From Tissierellia bacterium (GTDB taxonomy: Bacteria; Bacillota; Clostridia; Tissierellales; Tepidimicrobiaceae): 32,682 bases of DNA. Of this stretch, positions 7,454-15,723 are shown one piece after another. Made by a program: the position numbers and the translations under genes. Position 1 is the stretch's first letter. Each line of letters opens with the position of its first letter. The notes under the pieces are model-generated. The model saw only the letters and a program-made list of their open reading frames with translations, was not told the origin of the DNA and ran no database searches. The stretch spans positions 1 through 32,682 of the forward strand of contig JAAYEU010000031.1 of NCBI GenBank assembly GCA_012728595.1. The letters run 5' to 3'.

Positions 7454-7966
7454 TTATCGACTAATAAAATCCAAATTTTTCCTCTCTATTTCCAATAGTC
7501 TCTTTTTTAAGTCAAGGCCTCCTCCAAAACCTACTAAATCGCCATTAGAACCGATTACCCTATGACAAGGAACTACAATCAGTATAGGGTTTTTGTTTAA
7601 AGCATTGCCTACAGCCCTATAAGCTTTTGGTCTTCCAATTTTTATAGCTATGTCCTTATAAGTTCTGGTTTCCCCATAGGGAATATTTAAAAGCTCTTTC
7701 CATACTCTCATTTGAAATTCTGTCCCTCGTAAATCCAAGGGTAGGGAGAATTTTTTTAAATTCCCCAAAGTATATTCTATAAGCTCATGGTGATAACTAT
7801 AATCAGATTTATTCACCCTAATGGCTTGTCCATATTTTTTATTAATATATTTAAGCATATTCTCCCTATCCTCTGCTAAAGAAAGGTATACTATTCCCTT
7901 GTCTGAAAAAGAAATTAACATCTTCCCTAACTTGCTTTCAAAATCGTAGTATTTAATCCTATCCAT
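7454..7966 (-). CDS. ogt: Methylated-DNA--protein-cysteine methyltransferase
   Basis: A 170-residue repair protein that removes alkyl groups from O6-alkylguanine by suicidal transfer to its own cysteine. The active site is VVPCHRVIGSNG with acceptor Cys134. The helix-turn-helix region with the arginine finger is visible as YKDIAIKIGRPKAYRAVGNALNKNP. The C-terminus GFGGGLDLKKRLLEIE fits the family. It overlaps the end of the DUF2225 gene by 8 nt and uses GGAGG 10 nt upstream, so translation is probably coupled. It is the last gene of the six-gene unit. Confidence 0.95.
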   Translation of the reverse strand: MDRIKYYDFESKLGKMLISFSDKGIVYLSLAEDRENMLKYINKKYGQAIRVNKSDYSYHHELIEYTLGNLKKFSLPLDLRGTEFQMRVWKELLNIPYGETRTYKDIAIKIGRPKAYRAVGNALNKNPILIVVPCHRVIGSNGDLVGFGGGLDLKKRLLEIERKNLDFISR

Positions 7967-8633
7967 CCCTGGTTAACCTCCATTGCTCCCTAGCAAGTTT
8001 TTCAATCATTGGGTTAGATTTAATATGGGGATTGGATAGAACTCCATTAAACCATTTTAGAGCCTCCTCCTTCTTTCCAATCCTTCTATTTATTTCCCCT
8101 AATAGATAGGCTAATCTTATCTCATCCATATTGCTGCCAACTAAGGATTCATTATAGTAGCTAAATTCATATAGCTCCTTTGTAGTGGATAAAAAGCGGT
8201 TTTCCTCCTCTTTGTCACCTACAATCCTATATAGCCACGCTATACTTAAAGTTAAAGAGCCTAGCTCAATTTTAGCATAGTCTAAAAGCTGTCCAACATA
8301 GAAGGCTAGTTTATAGGTAATTATTGCATCTTCATCAGACCTTATATCCCCATAACTTCTTTTTTTCCATTTTGCTGTTATGTTATCTAATATAATCTTC
8401 TTATCTTTGTTGGAAATACTATCGAATCTGCTCTCTGATGCGGCATAGCCACAATAAGGGCAGACAAAGATCTGATATATAAGGGGGTTTACCCCTTCAT
8501 AATAGGAGAGCAAATCTTCATCTCTTTTTATTAACTTCAAGCGAGACATGCGAACCTTTTTTGTAGTAAATTCCTTATTACAAACAGGACAATCAACGCT
8601 TTTATCGTATAATAATTGATCTAATTCAGCCAT
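7959..8633 (-). CDS. DUF2225 family protein with paired CxxC zinc-binding motifs
   Basis: A 224-residue cytoplasmic protein of the DUF2225 family, function unknown. Two CxxC pairs, CPVC at residues 15-18 and CPYC at 58-61, probably bind one metal ion. The C-terminal half is helical and TPR-like (YLLGEINRRIGKKEEALKWF). I chose ATG 8633 (MAELDQLLYDKSVDCPVC) because of AAAGGGGGAACTATT before it; this leaves a 13-nt gap after the VanW gene, whereas the upstream in-frame Met at 8690 would overlap that gene by 44 nt. Family assignment is good; role is unknown. Confidence 0.85.
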   Translation of the reverse strand: MAELDQLLYDKSVDCPVCNKEFTTKKVRMSRLKLIKRDEDLLSYYEGVNPLIYQIFVCPYCGYAASESRFDSISNKDKKIILDNITAKWKKRSYGDIRSDEDAIITYKLAFYVGQLLDYAKIELGSLTLSIAWLYRIVGDKEEENRFLSTTKELYEFSYYNESLVGSNMDEIRLAYLLGEINRRIGKKEEALKWFNGVLSNPHIKSNPMIEKLAREQWRLTRDG

Positions 8634-8646
8634 AATAGTTCCCCCT

Positions 8647-10071
8647 TTATTCTTCATTTCCTCCATCTTCTTGTAGTTCATCAAATTCATTATCTAATTC
8701 AGCTTCCAAATTAGTCGATGTATCGACTGCTTCTTTAGCAATCTTATAAATGAAGTTTTTGGGTCTATAAAAGTCTTTGCTAATTAGGTCCCTACTTACA
8801 GTTTTACCATTCTTGATTATGGACTTATAGGTGTTCACCCTATAGCCAGTTCTTCCTGCCTGAACTAAAACCTTACTACCCGGTTCTAAAGTTTCATCTA
8901 CAATTACTTCTTCTTCAGCTGGAATTGTTTCTACTATTTCCGACTCAATTTTTACCGTATAATCCCTGGACTGCTTATCCCCATAAATATAAAAATATAG
9001 TCGATTCCCTACAACCTTAGAGTCGATATATATGGGATAATCGAAGTCATTCCTAAATTTTAAATCTAAGAATCCATAGGCTACTGCAGCATCCTGACCA
9101 AAATTCACATAATTCGATGGTATTGAGTGGGGTGACCTTTGCAAAATAGTTACATCAGCTAATAGTAGGGCATTATATAAAGTTGTGGATGTTTGACATA
9201 CTCCTCCTCCCACATCTGGGGTAAATTCGCCATTTAGGATAACGGTGGCCTCCTTATACCCAAATTGCTTAGCCCTAGGCCCTGTAGTTTCATTAAAGGA
9301 CATGGTTTCTCCAGGCATCAATAACTTGCCCTTAAAAGCCTGAGCAGAAAGCCTTATATTTTCTATCCTATTTTGGCTACTTCCCTGAAAGGAAGTAGAG
9401 TATTCACCAATAACTCCATTTATCCTACTCAATAGACTCTTAGTAACCTTGGGGATAATATTTTCTACTGGTATTTCTATGGTATCCAATTGGTTTATAT
9501 TCTCATAGATGGCCTGGCTTAGTCCTTCCTTATCTACCACTCTACCCACTACCTCATCAGTAATGGATATATTACCATTGTTGAAGTGAAATTCTGCATC
9601 CTTTGCATCCCTATTGATTTCTTGGCTTATAAGCTCTACTATGCGGTCTATTTTTTCCTTACTGATGTTGGACTCTAGTGGAATTACAAACCCATTCCGC
9701 TTCACATGTATAATATCCTTTATTCTCTTAAAGGCGTTGCCTTCTCTGCCAATAGAATAGGCCATATTGATAATCTTTTCATAGTCAAAACTAAGCCCTA
9801 ATTCATCTAACCCATAGACGTATTCCTCATCCAGGTACTTAAGCTTCATCTTCCTGTTTTTAACTTCTTCCCAGTGGTTATTTTTAAGGTATAAAAGTCC
9901 TTCCTCCTTGGTCATAAGAGACAAGTCGTATTTGTCAACCTTTACACCCTGGTATATTAAGTCGGTATTTAAAACCTTATAATATCCATAGAAACCTAAA
10001 CCTATAATAATTACTATAAAAATAGATAAGAGTATGAATACAATTTTCACTTTTTTGTTAGCTCTTTCCAT
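8647..10071 (-). CDS. VanW-family membrane-anchored cell-wall protein with G5-like domain
   Basis: A 474-residue envelope protein. An N-terminal transmembrane anchor (residues 9-30, KIVFILLSIFIVIIIGLGFY) is followed by a peptidoglycan-binding-type region (about 35-200), a VanW domain (about 225-355, with FNETTGPR and GGGVCQTSTTLYNALL) and a G5-like beta domain (about 375-450, with LEPGSKVLVQAGRTGYRVNTYK). The C-terminal 30 residues are acidic. VanW-domain proteins are common in Gram-positives and their biochemical role is unsettled. The start at 10071 follows GGAGGCCAGAT. It lies 63 nt after the FtsA-like gene, which makes a shared envelope role plausible but unproven. Confidence 0.88.
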   Translation of the reverse strand: MERANKKVKIVFILLSIFIVIIIGLGFYGYYKVLNTDLIYQGVKVDKYDLSLMTKEEGLLYLKNNHWEEVKNRKMKLKYLDEEYVYGLDELGLSFDYEKIINMAYSIGREGNAFKRIKDIIHVKRNGFVIPLESNISKEKIDRIVELISQEINRDAKDAEFHFNNGNISITDEVVGRVVDKEGLSQAIYENINQLDTIEIPVENIIPKVTKSLLSRINGVIGEYSTSFQGSSQNRIENIRLSAQAFKGKLLMPGETMSFNETTGPRAKQFGYKEATVILNGEFTPDVGGGVCQTSTTLYNALLLADVTILQRSPHSIPSNYVNFGQDAAVAYGFLDLKFRNDFDYPIYIDSKVVGNRLYFYIYGDKQSRDYTVKIESEIVETIPAEEEVIVDETLEPGSKVLVQAGRTGYRVNTYKSIIKNGKTVSRDLISKDFYRPKNFIYKIAKEAVDTSTNLEAELDNEFDELQEDGGNEE

Positions 10072-10134
10072 ATCTGGCCTCCAAATTTATATTTTATTTA
10101 TTATTAAATATATGTACTGCCTCTATTTAGCATA

Positions 10135-12090
10135 CTACTTACTCCAATAAATTTCTATTTCATCTCCATCTTTAAGAGGGGCCAAGTATTCAGCATCTCT
10201 ACCGTTTATTTTAAGTACTAAACTACCTCTTGGTTTTGATAGGTCGAAATCTATATAATCGAAAATATCTACGAATACAAACTCATCCTTATTGTATCTA
10301 ATAATCCTTTCCTCTTGATTTATATATAACCTTATTTCCTTATCCTTAACAATTTTTATCTCATCGCCACTTTTAAGTGGGGTACTTAAGCTAACCTTAT
10401 TGCCATTTACATAGACATCGGATATGGAAATGGCTTCATCTAAATCTTTTAAAAAGTCTGCCACATTTTCTATTCTAATAACTTCTATCCTGTCCTTTTC
10501 TTTCACTAGAGGGTTACCACTTACAATCTCTCCGTTTATCTTAACCTCTCTTATTAGGTTGTACTCCTTGCCATTGAGAAATACTATCTCTTCCAAAGGA
10601 ATGCATTGGGATAAATAGGGTTTGGCTTTTTCGCCTTGGCTAGCTTCTACTATTGTTACCACATCGCCATCTTGCAACTGGGTATTTAAGTTCCCTATCC
10701 TTCCATTTACATATATTTTAGCTTCTACACCTTCTTTTCCCATTATTACTTTCTTTTCCCCATTCAGGTAATATATGAAATCTTCTCCCAATTTAGGAAT
10801 TAGCTTTCTGGGGTTATATCCTGTTAAAACCAATATATCTGAAACCTTCACCCTTTCAACATTAAATAATCGAATCTCCTCTCCGTTAAAGGATATTTCA
10901 ATAAAGTTTTTATACCTCTTCATTAAGCTTTCTATGGCTATTCCAATTGGAGTTATAATATCTGGTCCCTTAATGCTTTCATCTAGCCCTTCCAGCTTTT
11001 CAATAAAGCTAGTATCCCTTATCGACACCCTTTCCTTTGGAAGGCCTAGTTTATCCGCTATACATTCCTTTAATCCTGGCATTTGGCTGCTGCCACCAAT
11101 TAAAAAGACTGCACTGGGAGCTTTCCCATTAAATTCTATAATCTTTTCTACTATCTCATTGGCTATATCCTCTATGGTTTCATATATGCTATCCACTATT
11201 TCCCTGGTGGTAAGTCTATGTTTTATACCTACCACATCCACGAATTCATGTTCTTCTCGGGAATTGAGTTTAACTTTTAATTCTTCCCCAGCATTAAAGT
11301 CTAGTAAGTATTTTTTAGATAGGGCTTCTGTAATCTCATCTCCCGCTTTAAAGGTCATGGCATAAGCTATAATCTTTCCATCTTTGGTTATAGCAATATC
11401 CGATGTGCCTGCCCCAATATCTACCAGAGCTAGGTTTAATAGCCTTAACTCCTCCTTAATAGCCACATCTAAAGCTGCAATAGGCTCTAGCGTTATATTT
11501 CCTACCTCAAGGCCAGATTTGGATATAACGGAATATAAACCCTCAACTACTATCTGGGGTAGGAAAGTAGCCAAAAGTTCTACTCCTATATAATTCCCCC
11601 TATGACCTTCCAATTTATCCATTGTGACTCCGTTTAAATAGTAATCCATTACGGTATGGCCAATATTATAATATCTCAGCCTATTATTTGGGTCACTATC
11701 GTTTACTATTTGCTGGGCTTTTTGGACGGCCTCTAATTCCAAAACTTCTACCATATTCCTGCTAATCAGCACATCATTTCCTATTTCCTTCTCAATTTTC
11801 ACCCTACAGGTCTTTAAGGACCTACCTGCAGCTGCAATGGAGACCTTCTTTAAAGGGATATTAAGGCTATCTTCCAATTCCCTCTTTATTTCCTTTACTA
11901 TTTCAGTAACTCCATCAATATCGTGTATCTGGCCATCATACATATTCCTCTTATTATGTTCCTTGATGGAATAATCCAATATTTTAAATTTTTGGTCTTT
12001 TGTAAGAGTGCCTACAATTCCAATTACAGTTCTTGTACCTATATCCAAAGAAAAAACCAGCTCTTCCTTCAATCTATCCAACTGTTCCAT
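10135..12090 (-). CDS. FtsA-like actin-fold ATPase with C-terminal beta-grasp-like repeats
   Basis: A 651-residue protein. Residues 10-395 form an FtsA-type actin-fold ATPase: phosphate-1 motif VFSLDIGTRTVIGIVG at 12-27, phosphate-2 LALVDIGAGTSDIAI at 220-234, adenosine motif AVFLIGGSSQMPGLK at 327-341, and TPIGIAIES at 380-388. After this, about 250 residues hold four similar units of the form (I/V/L)-x-(V/I)NG...L-(K/Q)-x-(G/K)D-x-(I/V)-x-I at about 459-481, 516-540, 559-581 and 626-648. They look like ThiS/SLBB-type beta-grasp modules. The amphipathic membrane helix that ends classical FtsA is not seen. Canonical FtsA is about 420 residues, so this is a distinct paralogue. Start 12090 follows AAGGAG at long spacing. 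Confidence 0.82.
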   Translation of the reverse strand: MEQLDRLKEELVFSLDIGTRTVIGIVGTLTKDQKFKILDYSIKEHNKRNMYDGQIHDIDGVTEIVKEIKRELEDSLNIPLKKVSIAAAGRSLKTCRVKIEKEIGNDVLISRNMVEVLELEAVQKAQQIVNDSDPNNRLRYYNIGHTVMDYYLNGVTMDKLEGHRGNYIGVELLATFLPQIVVEGLYSVISKSGLEVGNITLEPIAALDVAIKEELRLLNLALVDIGAGTSDIAITKDGKIIAYAMTFKAGDEITEALSKKYLLDFNAGEELKVKLNSREEHEFVDVVGIKHRLTTREIVDSIYETIEDIANEIVEKIIEFNGKAPSAVFLIGGSSQMPGLKECIADKLGLPKERVSIRDTSFIEKLEGLDESIKGPDIITPIGIAIESLMKRYKNFIEISFNGEEIRLFNVERVKVSDILVLTGYNPRKLIPKLGEDFIYYLNGEKKVIMGKEGVEAKIYVNGRIGNLNTQLQDGDVVTIVEASQGEKAKPYLSQCIPLEEIVFLNGKEYNLIREVKINGEIVSGNPLVKEKDRIEVIRIENVADFLKDLDEAISISDVYVNGNKVSLSTPLKSGDEIKIVKDKEIRLYINQEERIIRYNKDEFVFVDIFDYIDFDLSKPRGSLVLKINGRDAEYLAPLKDGDEIEIYWSK

Positions 12091-12106
12091 AATAACAGTC
12101 CTCTCC

Positions 12107-12757
12107 TTATTTATTAAGCTCTTCCTTATAATAGAAACAATAATCCGTTAACGGACATTTATGGCATAAAGGCCTTCTTGCCTTGCAAATTCTTCGTCCA
12201 TGGAATATCAATAGATGATGGGCTTTAGACCACATCTCCTTCCTTATATTTTCCATTAAATCCTTTTCCGTGTCCAATACATTTTTGCTATCTGCAAGCC
12301 CAATCCTATTGGATACCCTGAAAACATGGGTGTCAACAGCTATGGCGGGTTTTGAAAAGGCATTGCTTAAAACCACATTGGCGGTCTTTCTACCAACACC
12401 AGGCAGGCTCATCAATTCCTCTAATGTATCGGGTACTTTCCCATCGAATTTTTCTATTAGGAGTTTGCAAGTAGCTAAAATATTTTTACTCTTGGTCCTA
12501 TAAAATCCACAGGATCTAATCCTTTCCCCCAATTCCTCTATGCTTAATTTTAGATAATCTTCGGGAGTTTTCAACTCTTTAAAAAGTTCTTCCGTAGTTT
12601 TATTAACTTGCACATCTGTACATTGGGCTGAAAGAATTGTGGCTATTAAAAGCTCAAAGGGGTTTGAATAATTTAACTCTGCCTTTGCATCTGGATATAA
12701 ATCCATTAATATCTCTATTACCCTTTCAATTTCCTCTTTTGTTAACATCTTCTTCAT
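12107..12757 (-). CDS. nth: Endonuclease III (DNA glycosylase/AP lyase)
   Basis: A 216-residue bifunctional glycosylase that removes oxidised pyrimidines and nicks abasic sites. The helix-hairpin-helix LPGVGRKTANVVL carries the catalytic Lys124; the catalytic Asp142 is in VDTHVFRVSNRIG. The 4Fe-4S cluster ligands are Cys191, 198, 201 and 207 in the C-x6-C-x2-C-x5-C pattern. Full length. The start at 12757 follows TAGGTGATTAA. It begins 8 nt after DUF503 and ends 16 nt before the FtsA-like gene, so all three appear co-transcribed. Confidence 0.97.
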   Translation of the reverse strand: MKKMLTKEEIERVIEILMDLYPDAKAELNYSNPFELLIATILSAQCTDVQVNKTTEELFKELKTPEDYLKLSIEELGERIRSCGFYRTKSKNILATCKLLIEKFDGKVPDTLEELMSLPGVGRKTANVVLSNAFSKPAIAVDTHVFRVSNRIGLADSKNVLDTEKDLMENIRKEMWSKAHHLLIFHGRRICKARRPLCHKCPLTDYCFYYKEELNK

Positions 12758-12765
12758 TTAATCAC

Positions 12766-13047
12766 CTACAATATTTCTATGTTATAATCTATTATCTCTA
12801 CCCTACTATCTCCATCGATAAATTTTAACACTTTGGAAATAGTTTGATTGGCATGGGCACTATCATTGGTAACACAAGCAAATCCAATTAAAGAAGTCTT
12901 CCAGCTATCGTTTAAGCCTACTTCTGCTATTGAAACATTAAATCTAGACTGGATTCTAGCCATTATGCTCTTTATGATGTGCCTCTTATCCTTAAGGGAG
13001 TTGGCCTCATATAGCATCAGTTTTATTGAACAAGTTCCAACTATCAT
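12766..13047 (-). CDS. DUF503 family protein (YlxP-like)
   Basis: A 93-residue protein of the DUF503/YlxP family, which in Bacillus lies near ribosome-maturation genes. Typical features are the N-terminal MIVGTCSIKLMLYEANSLKDKR and a core with RIQSRFNVSIAEV. It has an alpha/beta ferredoxin-like pattern and no membrane segment. The function is not established; links to ribosome assembly are from gene neighbourhoods elsewhere, not from this sequence. The start at 13047 follows GGGGTG, and a sigma-A promoter lies about 32 nt upstream, making this the first gene of the six-gene unit. Confidence 0.9.
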   Translation of the reverse strand: MIVGTCSIKLMLYEANSLKDKRHIIKSIMARIQSRFNVSIAEVGLNDSWKTSLIGFACVTNDSAHANQTISKVLKFIDGDSRVEIIDYNIEIL

Positions 13048-13078
13048 ACATTCACCCCAAAGCCTATTCCTTGAATAT

Positions 13079-13107
13079 ATTTTACAACTCTACAGGCTTA
13101 ATTTCAA
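13079..13107 (-). promoter_or_regulatory. Sigma-A promoter of the DUF503 - nth - FtsA-like - VanW - DUF2225 - ogt unit
   Basis: TTGAAA (13102-13107), a 17-nt spacer and TAAAAT (13079-13084), ending 31 nt before the DUF503 start codon. No other comparable match is seen before the later genes of the unit. Confidence 0.65.
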
Positions 13108-13135
13108 TCTAAAAGAACATATAGCTTAATTAGTT

Positions 13136-13165
13136 AAAAAAAAGAGGATAAAATCCTCTTTTTTT
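13136..13165 (-). terminator. Intrinsic terminator of kbl
   Basis: AAAGAGGAT/ATCCTCTTT inverted repeat with a 3-nt loop, starting at the kbl stop codon and followed in the minus-strand RNA by eight U residues (13136-13143). The symmetric A/T flanks could also let it act on the other strand. Confidence 0.88.
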
Positions 13166-14354
13166 AACCTAATATCTTCATTTCCTTTCCAACCTTTTCG
13201 AACACATCTACGGCCCTATCCAACTGTTCCTTAGTATGGGCTGCAGTTACCATACATCTAACCCTTCCAGTTCCCCTTGGCACAGTTGGGAATACTATAC
13301 CTGAAACGAATACTCCATTTTCTAATAATTTTCTACTAAACTCCATAGTCTTTGCTTCATCACCAATTATAACTGGAGTAATTGGAGTTTCACTATTTCC
13401 TGTATTAAATCCTAGTGTACCCAGTTTTTCTTTGAAGTATTTAGCGTTTTCCCATAGCCTATCGGTATATTCAGTGGATTCCATTAACATCCTAATAGCT
13501 TCCACTATGGCTCCTACTGCAGCAGGTGGTAAGGAAGTACTGAATAGTACAGGTCTTGCCCTGTGGTTTAACCATTCATACATGGTTTTGGATCCTGCCA
13601 CATATCCACCTATTACTCCTATGGCCTTAGATAGGGTACCTATTGTAAAATCTACCCTTCCATGTAATCCAAAGTGGTCTACAGTTCCCCTTCCACTTTC
13701 ACCTAAAACTCCTGAACCATGAGCATCATCCACATAGGTCATAGCCTCATATTTTTCAGCTAATTCCACTATCTCTGGTAATTTAGCAATGTCTCCATCC
13801 ATGCTAAATACTCCATCGGTAATAATAAGTACATTTCTATATTTATCCCTATTTTCTTTTAGTAGTTGCTCTAGATGGTCTAAATCTGAGTGTTTATATA
13901 TCATCTTATCGGCCTTACTCAATCTAGTACCATCGATTATGGAAGCATGATTTAATTCGTCGGACAGGATTAAGTCTCCAGCTTCTGTTATAGCTTGGAT
14001 AGTTCCAGCATTACAATTAAATCCAGATTGATATATGAAAACGGCTTCCTCACGTTTAAATTCTGCCAGCAATTCTTCTAGCTCCTCATGGATGGACATA
14101 TTTCCAACTATAGTCCTTACAGCACCAGCTCCAGCACCATACTTTTCAACAGCCTCTATAGCTGCTCTTTTTAATCTCGGATGGTTTGAAAAGCCAAGAT
14201 AGTTATTGGAAGAAAGGTTTATTACCTTCTTTCCATCTAAAATTACCTCTGCTTCATTGGCACCTTCTAAAACTGGTAATTTTCTATATACTCCTGACTC
14301 TTTTAGTTCTTCTATTTTTTCCTTTAGATATTTTAATTCATGTACATTGGCCAA
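13164..14354 (-). CDS. kbl: Glycine C-acetyltransferase / 2-amino-3-ketobutyrate CoA ligase
   Basis: A 396-residue PLP enzyme of the alpha-oxoamine synthase family. KBL cleaves 2-amino-3-ketobutyrate (from threonine dehydrogenase) with CoA into glycine and acetyl-CoA. PLP is held by Lys243 in [26 protein letters not shown] (Asp209, His212) is the cofactor-binding motif. The start is a TTG at 14354: AGGAGGG lies 7 nt upstream and the frame opens [13 protein letters not shown]; an overlapping ATG at 14359 is in another frame. No threonine dehydrogenase is in the window. Close relatives (8-amino-7-oxononanoate synthase) have similar motifs, but there are no biotin genes here and the sequence reads as KBL. 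Confidence 0.9.
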   Translation of the reverse strand: MANVHELKYLKEKIEELKESGVYRKLPVLEGANEAEVILDGKKVINLSSNNYLGFSNHPRLKRAAIEAVEKYGAGAGAVRTIVGNMSIHEELEELLAEFKREEAVFIYQSGFNCNAGTIQAITEAGDLILSDELNHASIIDGTRLSKADKMIYKHSDLDHLEQLLKENRDKYRNVLIITDGVFSMDGDIAKLPEIVELAEKYEAMTYVDDAHGSGVLGESGRGTVDHFGLHGRVDFTIGTLSKAIGVIGGYVAGSKTMYEWLNHRARPVLFSTSLPPAAVGAIVEAIRMLMESTEYTDRLWENAKYFKEKLGTLGFNTGNSETPITPVIIGDEAKTMEFSRKLLENGVFVSGIVFPTVPRGTGRVRCMVTAAHTKEQLDRAVDVFEKVGKEMKILG

Positions 14355-14398
14355 AGCATTTCCCTCCTAAGATAAGTTTTTATTTTTATCACAGATAT

Positions 14399-14427
14399 AG
14401 TATAACACAAATTTTCCTTCGGTCGAC
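14399..14427 (-). promoter_or_regulatory. Candidate promoter of kbl (extended -10)
   Basis: TGTTATACT: TATACT at 14399-14404 preceded by TG one base upstream, giving an extended -10. A weak -35-like TCGACC lies at a 16-nt spacing (14421-14426). It is located in the 88-nt gap between queG and kbl. Confidence 0.5.
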
Positions 14428-14442
14428 ATGTTTGTGAAAAAA

Positions 14443-15543
14443 TTATTTAATCAATTTTTCTAGCTCCGATTTTACCCCTTCATCATTTTCTATTTTAATC
14501 CATTCTCCTACCACCACCCTTCCATAGTCATAGTCTAATTTTAACAAGGCCCAGGCTGCATATTCCCTTGTCATGGGGTTAGGATCCTTCAATAGGGGCT
14601 CTATTAATCTAATATTTTCCCTATCCTTCATATTGACCAAGGCAATTATCCCGTTTCTTTTTAATATATTTTTCCCCCTCCAACTTCCTGCCATCCTGCC
14701 ATATTTATCCTTAAACTGGCGATTGGAGATGAAGAAAAGTTCTTCAATGTCCATATATCCCTTGGTAAGCTTTGGTATAAATTCTTGATGGTCGGATTTT
14801 TTTACCCCCTTATTCTTAGGGCACACCCTTTGACAGGTGTCGCAGCCATAAATTTTTACCCCCATCTTCTCCCTTAATTCATAGGGAATGCTGTCCTTGC
14901 TTTGAGTTAAATAGGATATGCATTTCTTAGGATTAACCCTATAGGGTCCTTCCAAAGCCTTAGTGGGACAGGCATCTATGCATAAGGTGCAGTCGCCACA
15001 TTTACTTGCTGGCCTTTTGTCACCTATGTCTAACTCTAAATCCGTAAGCATATATCCTAAAAATATAAAGGAGCCATATTCATCATTTATTATGGAACAA
15101 TTCTTGCCATAATAACCAATACCCGCCCTATTGGCTACTTCCCTATCCATTAGAGGGCCTGTATCCACAAAATATCTATAATTAAAGTCCTTTAACTTCT
15201 TAATCTCCTCTATTAATTTTTCCATCCTATCTCTTAGTACCCAATGGTAATCTAAGCCCCAGGACGATTTTGAAAGGATGCCTTTTAGCCTATAATCAGC
15301 TCTTTCATTAAAGTCCACATTATAAGATAGGCCTATTGCGATTATGGTCTTACATTCAGGAAGGGTTAAAACTGGATTGATTCTTTTATTCAAGTCCTTT
15401 TCCTCAAATTCCGTTTCCCTACCCTTTTCCCTTCTAATAACTAGATAGTCCTTCATATTGTAAAAGGGTTCACAAGTTGTAAATCCTATAATATCTATCT
15501 TAACTTCCTTCGCTTTATCTATTATAAGCTGTTTTAAATCCAT
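14443..15543 (-). CDS. queG: Epoxyqueuosine reductase
   Basis: A 366-residue cobalamin- and Fe-S-dependent enzyme that reduces epoxyqueuosine to queuosine in tRNA, the last step of queuosine synthesis. The catalytic-region motif VDTGPLMDREVANRAG (near 126-141) precedes two 4Fe-4S clusters: CGDCTLCIDACPTKAL (Cys182, 185, 188, 192) and Cys208 plus CDTCQRVCPKNKG (Cys234, 237, 241). The C-terminal 70 residues (PLLKDPNPMTREYAAWALLKL) are a short HEAT-like repeat used for tRNA binding. The start at 15543 follows AGGTG. It is divergent from the suf operon, which would supply its Fe-S clusters. Confidence 0.95.
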   Translation of the reverse strand: MDLKQLIIDKAKEVKIDIIGFTTCEPFYNMKDYLVIRREKGRETEFEEKDLNKRINPVLTLPECKTIIAIGLSYNVDFNERADYRLKGILSKSSWGLDYHWVLRDRMEKLIEEIKKLKDFNYRYFVDTGPLMDREVANRAGIGYYGKNCSIINDEYGSFIFLGYMLTDLELDIGDKRPASKCGDCTLCIDACPTKALEGPYRVNPKKCISYLTQSKDSIPYELREKMGVKIYGCDTCQRVCPKNKGVKKSDHQEFIPKLTKGYMDIEELFFISNRQFKDKYGRMAGSWRGKNILKRNGIIALVNMKDRENIRLIEPLLKDPNPMTREYAAWALLKLDYDYGRVVVGEWIKIENDEGVKSELEKLIK

Positions 15544-15582
15544 AATTACACCTATTTCCCCTAATAATCTTTATCTAATTAT

Positions 15583-15591
15583 ATTATACCA
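15583..15591 (-). promoter_or_regulatory. Candidate promoter of queG (extended -10)
   Basis: TGGTATAAT, a perfect TATAAT (15583-15588) with the TG of an extended -10. No good -35 is visible. It lies 40 nt before the queG start codon. Confidence 0.55.
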
Positions 15592-15676
15592 TTCCACTTT
15601 AAATAAAACTATACTTCCTAATCATACTTTCCTCCTAGTCCACCGCTTTTAACTGCTTTCTAAAATTTTTTATAAT

Positions 15677-15695
15677 TCCTAGTAAATTACTAGGA
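15677..15695. promoter_or_regulatory. 19-bp perfect palindrome at the -35 position of the suf promoter
   Basis: TCCTAGTAA-A-TTACTAGGA, nine pairs around a single central base, centred about 40 nt before the expected suf transcription start, where a -35 element would lie. It is followed by T's and could pass for a terminator, but there is no upstream plus-strand gene to terminate. It looks more like a binding site for a dimeric regulator. The regulator is not in the window. Confidence 0.5.
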
Positions 15696-15710
15696 TTTTT
15701 TCAAAAATTG

Positions 15711-15719
15711 TGGTATACT
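15711..15719 (+). promoter_or_regulatory. Extended -10 promoter of the suf operon
   Basis: TGGTATACT: TATACT at 15714-15719 with TG one base upstream. No recognisable -35 hexamer lies 16-18 nt upstream; that place is occupied by a palindrome. The predicted start is near 15726, inside a Fur-box-like dyad. Confidence 0.6.
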
Positions 15720-15723
15720 ATGA

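Noticed and set aside
8633-8690. Longer N-terminus (19 more residues) for the DUF2225 protein.
   Set aside because: It would overlap the VanW gene by 44 nt, whereas the ATG at 8633 has an optimal AAAGGGGG site.
15677-15701. Intrinsic terminator (hairpin plus T-run) before sufC.
   Set aside because: No plus-strand gene lies upstream to be terminated, and the dyad sits at the -35 position of the suf promoter. An operator is the better reading, though an attenuator from an unseen distal promoter is not excluded.
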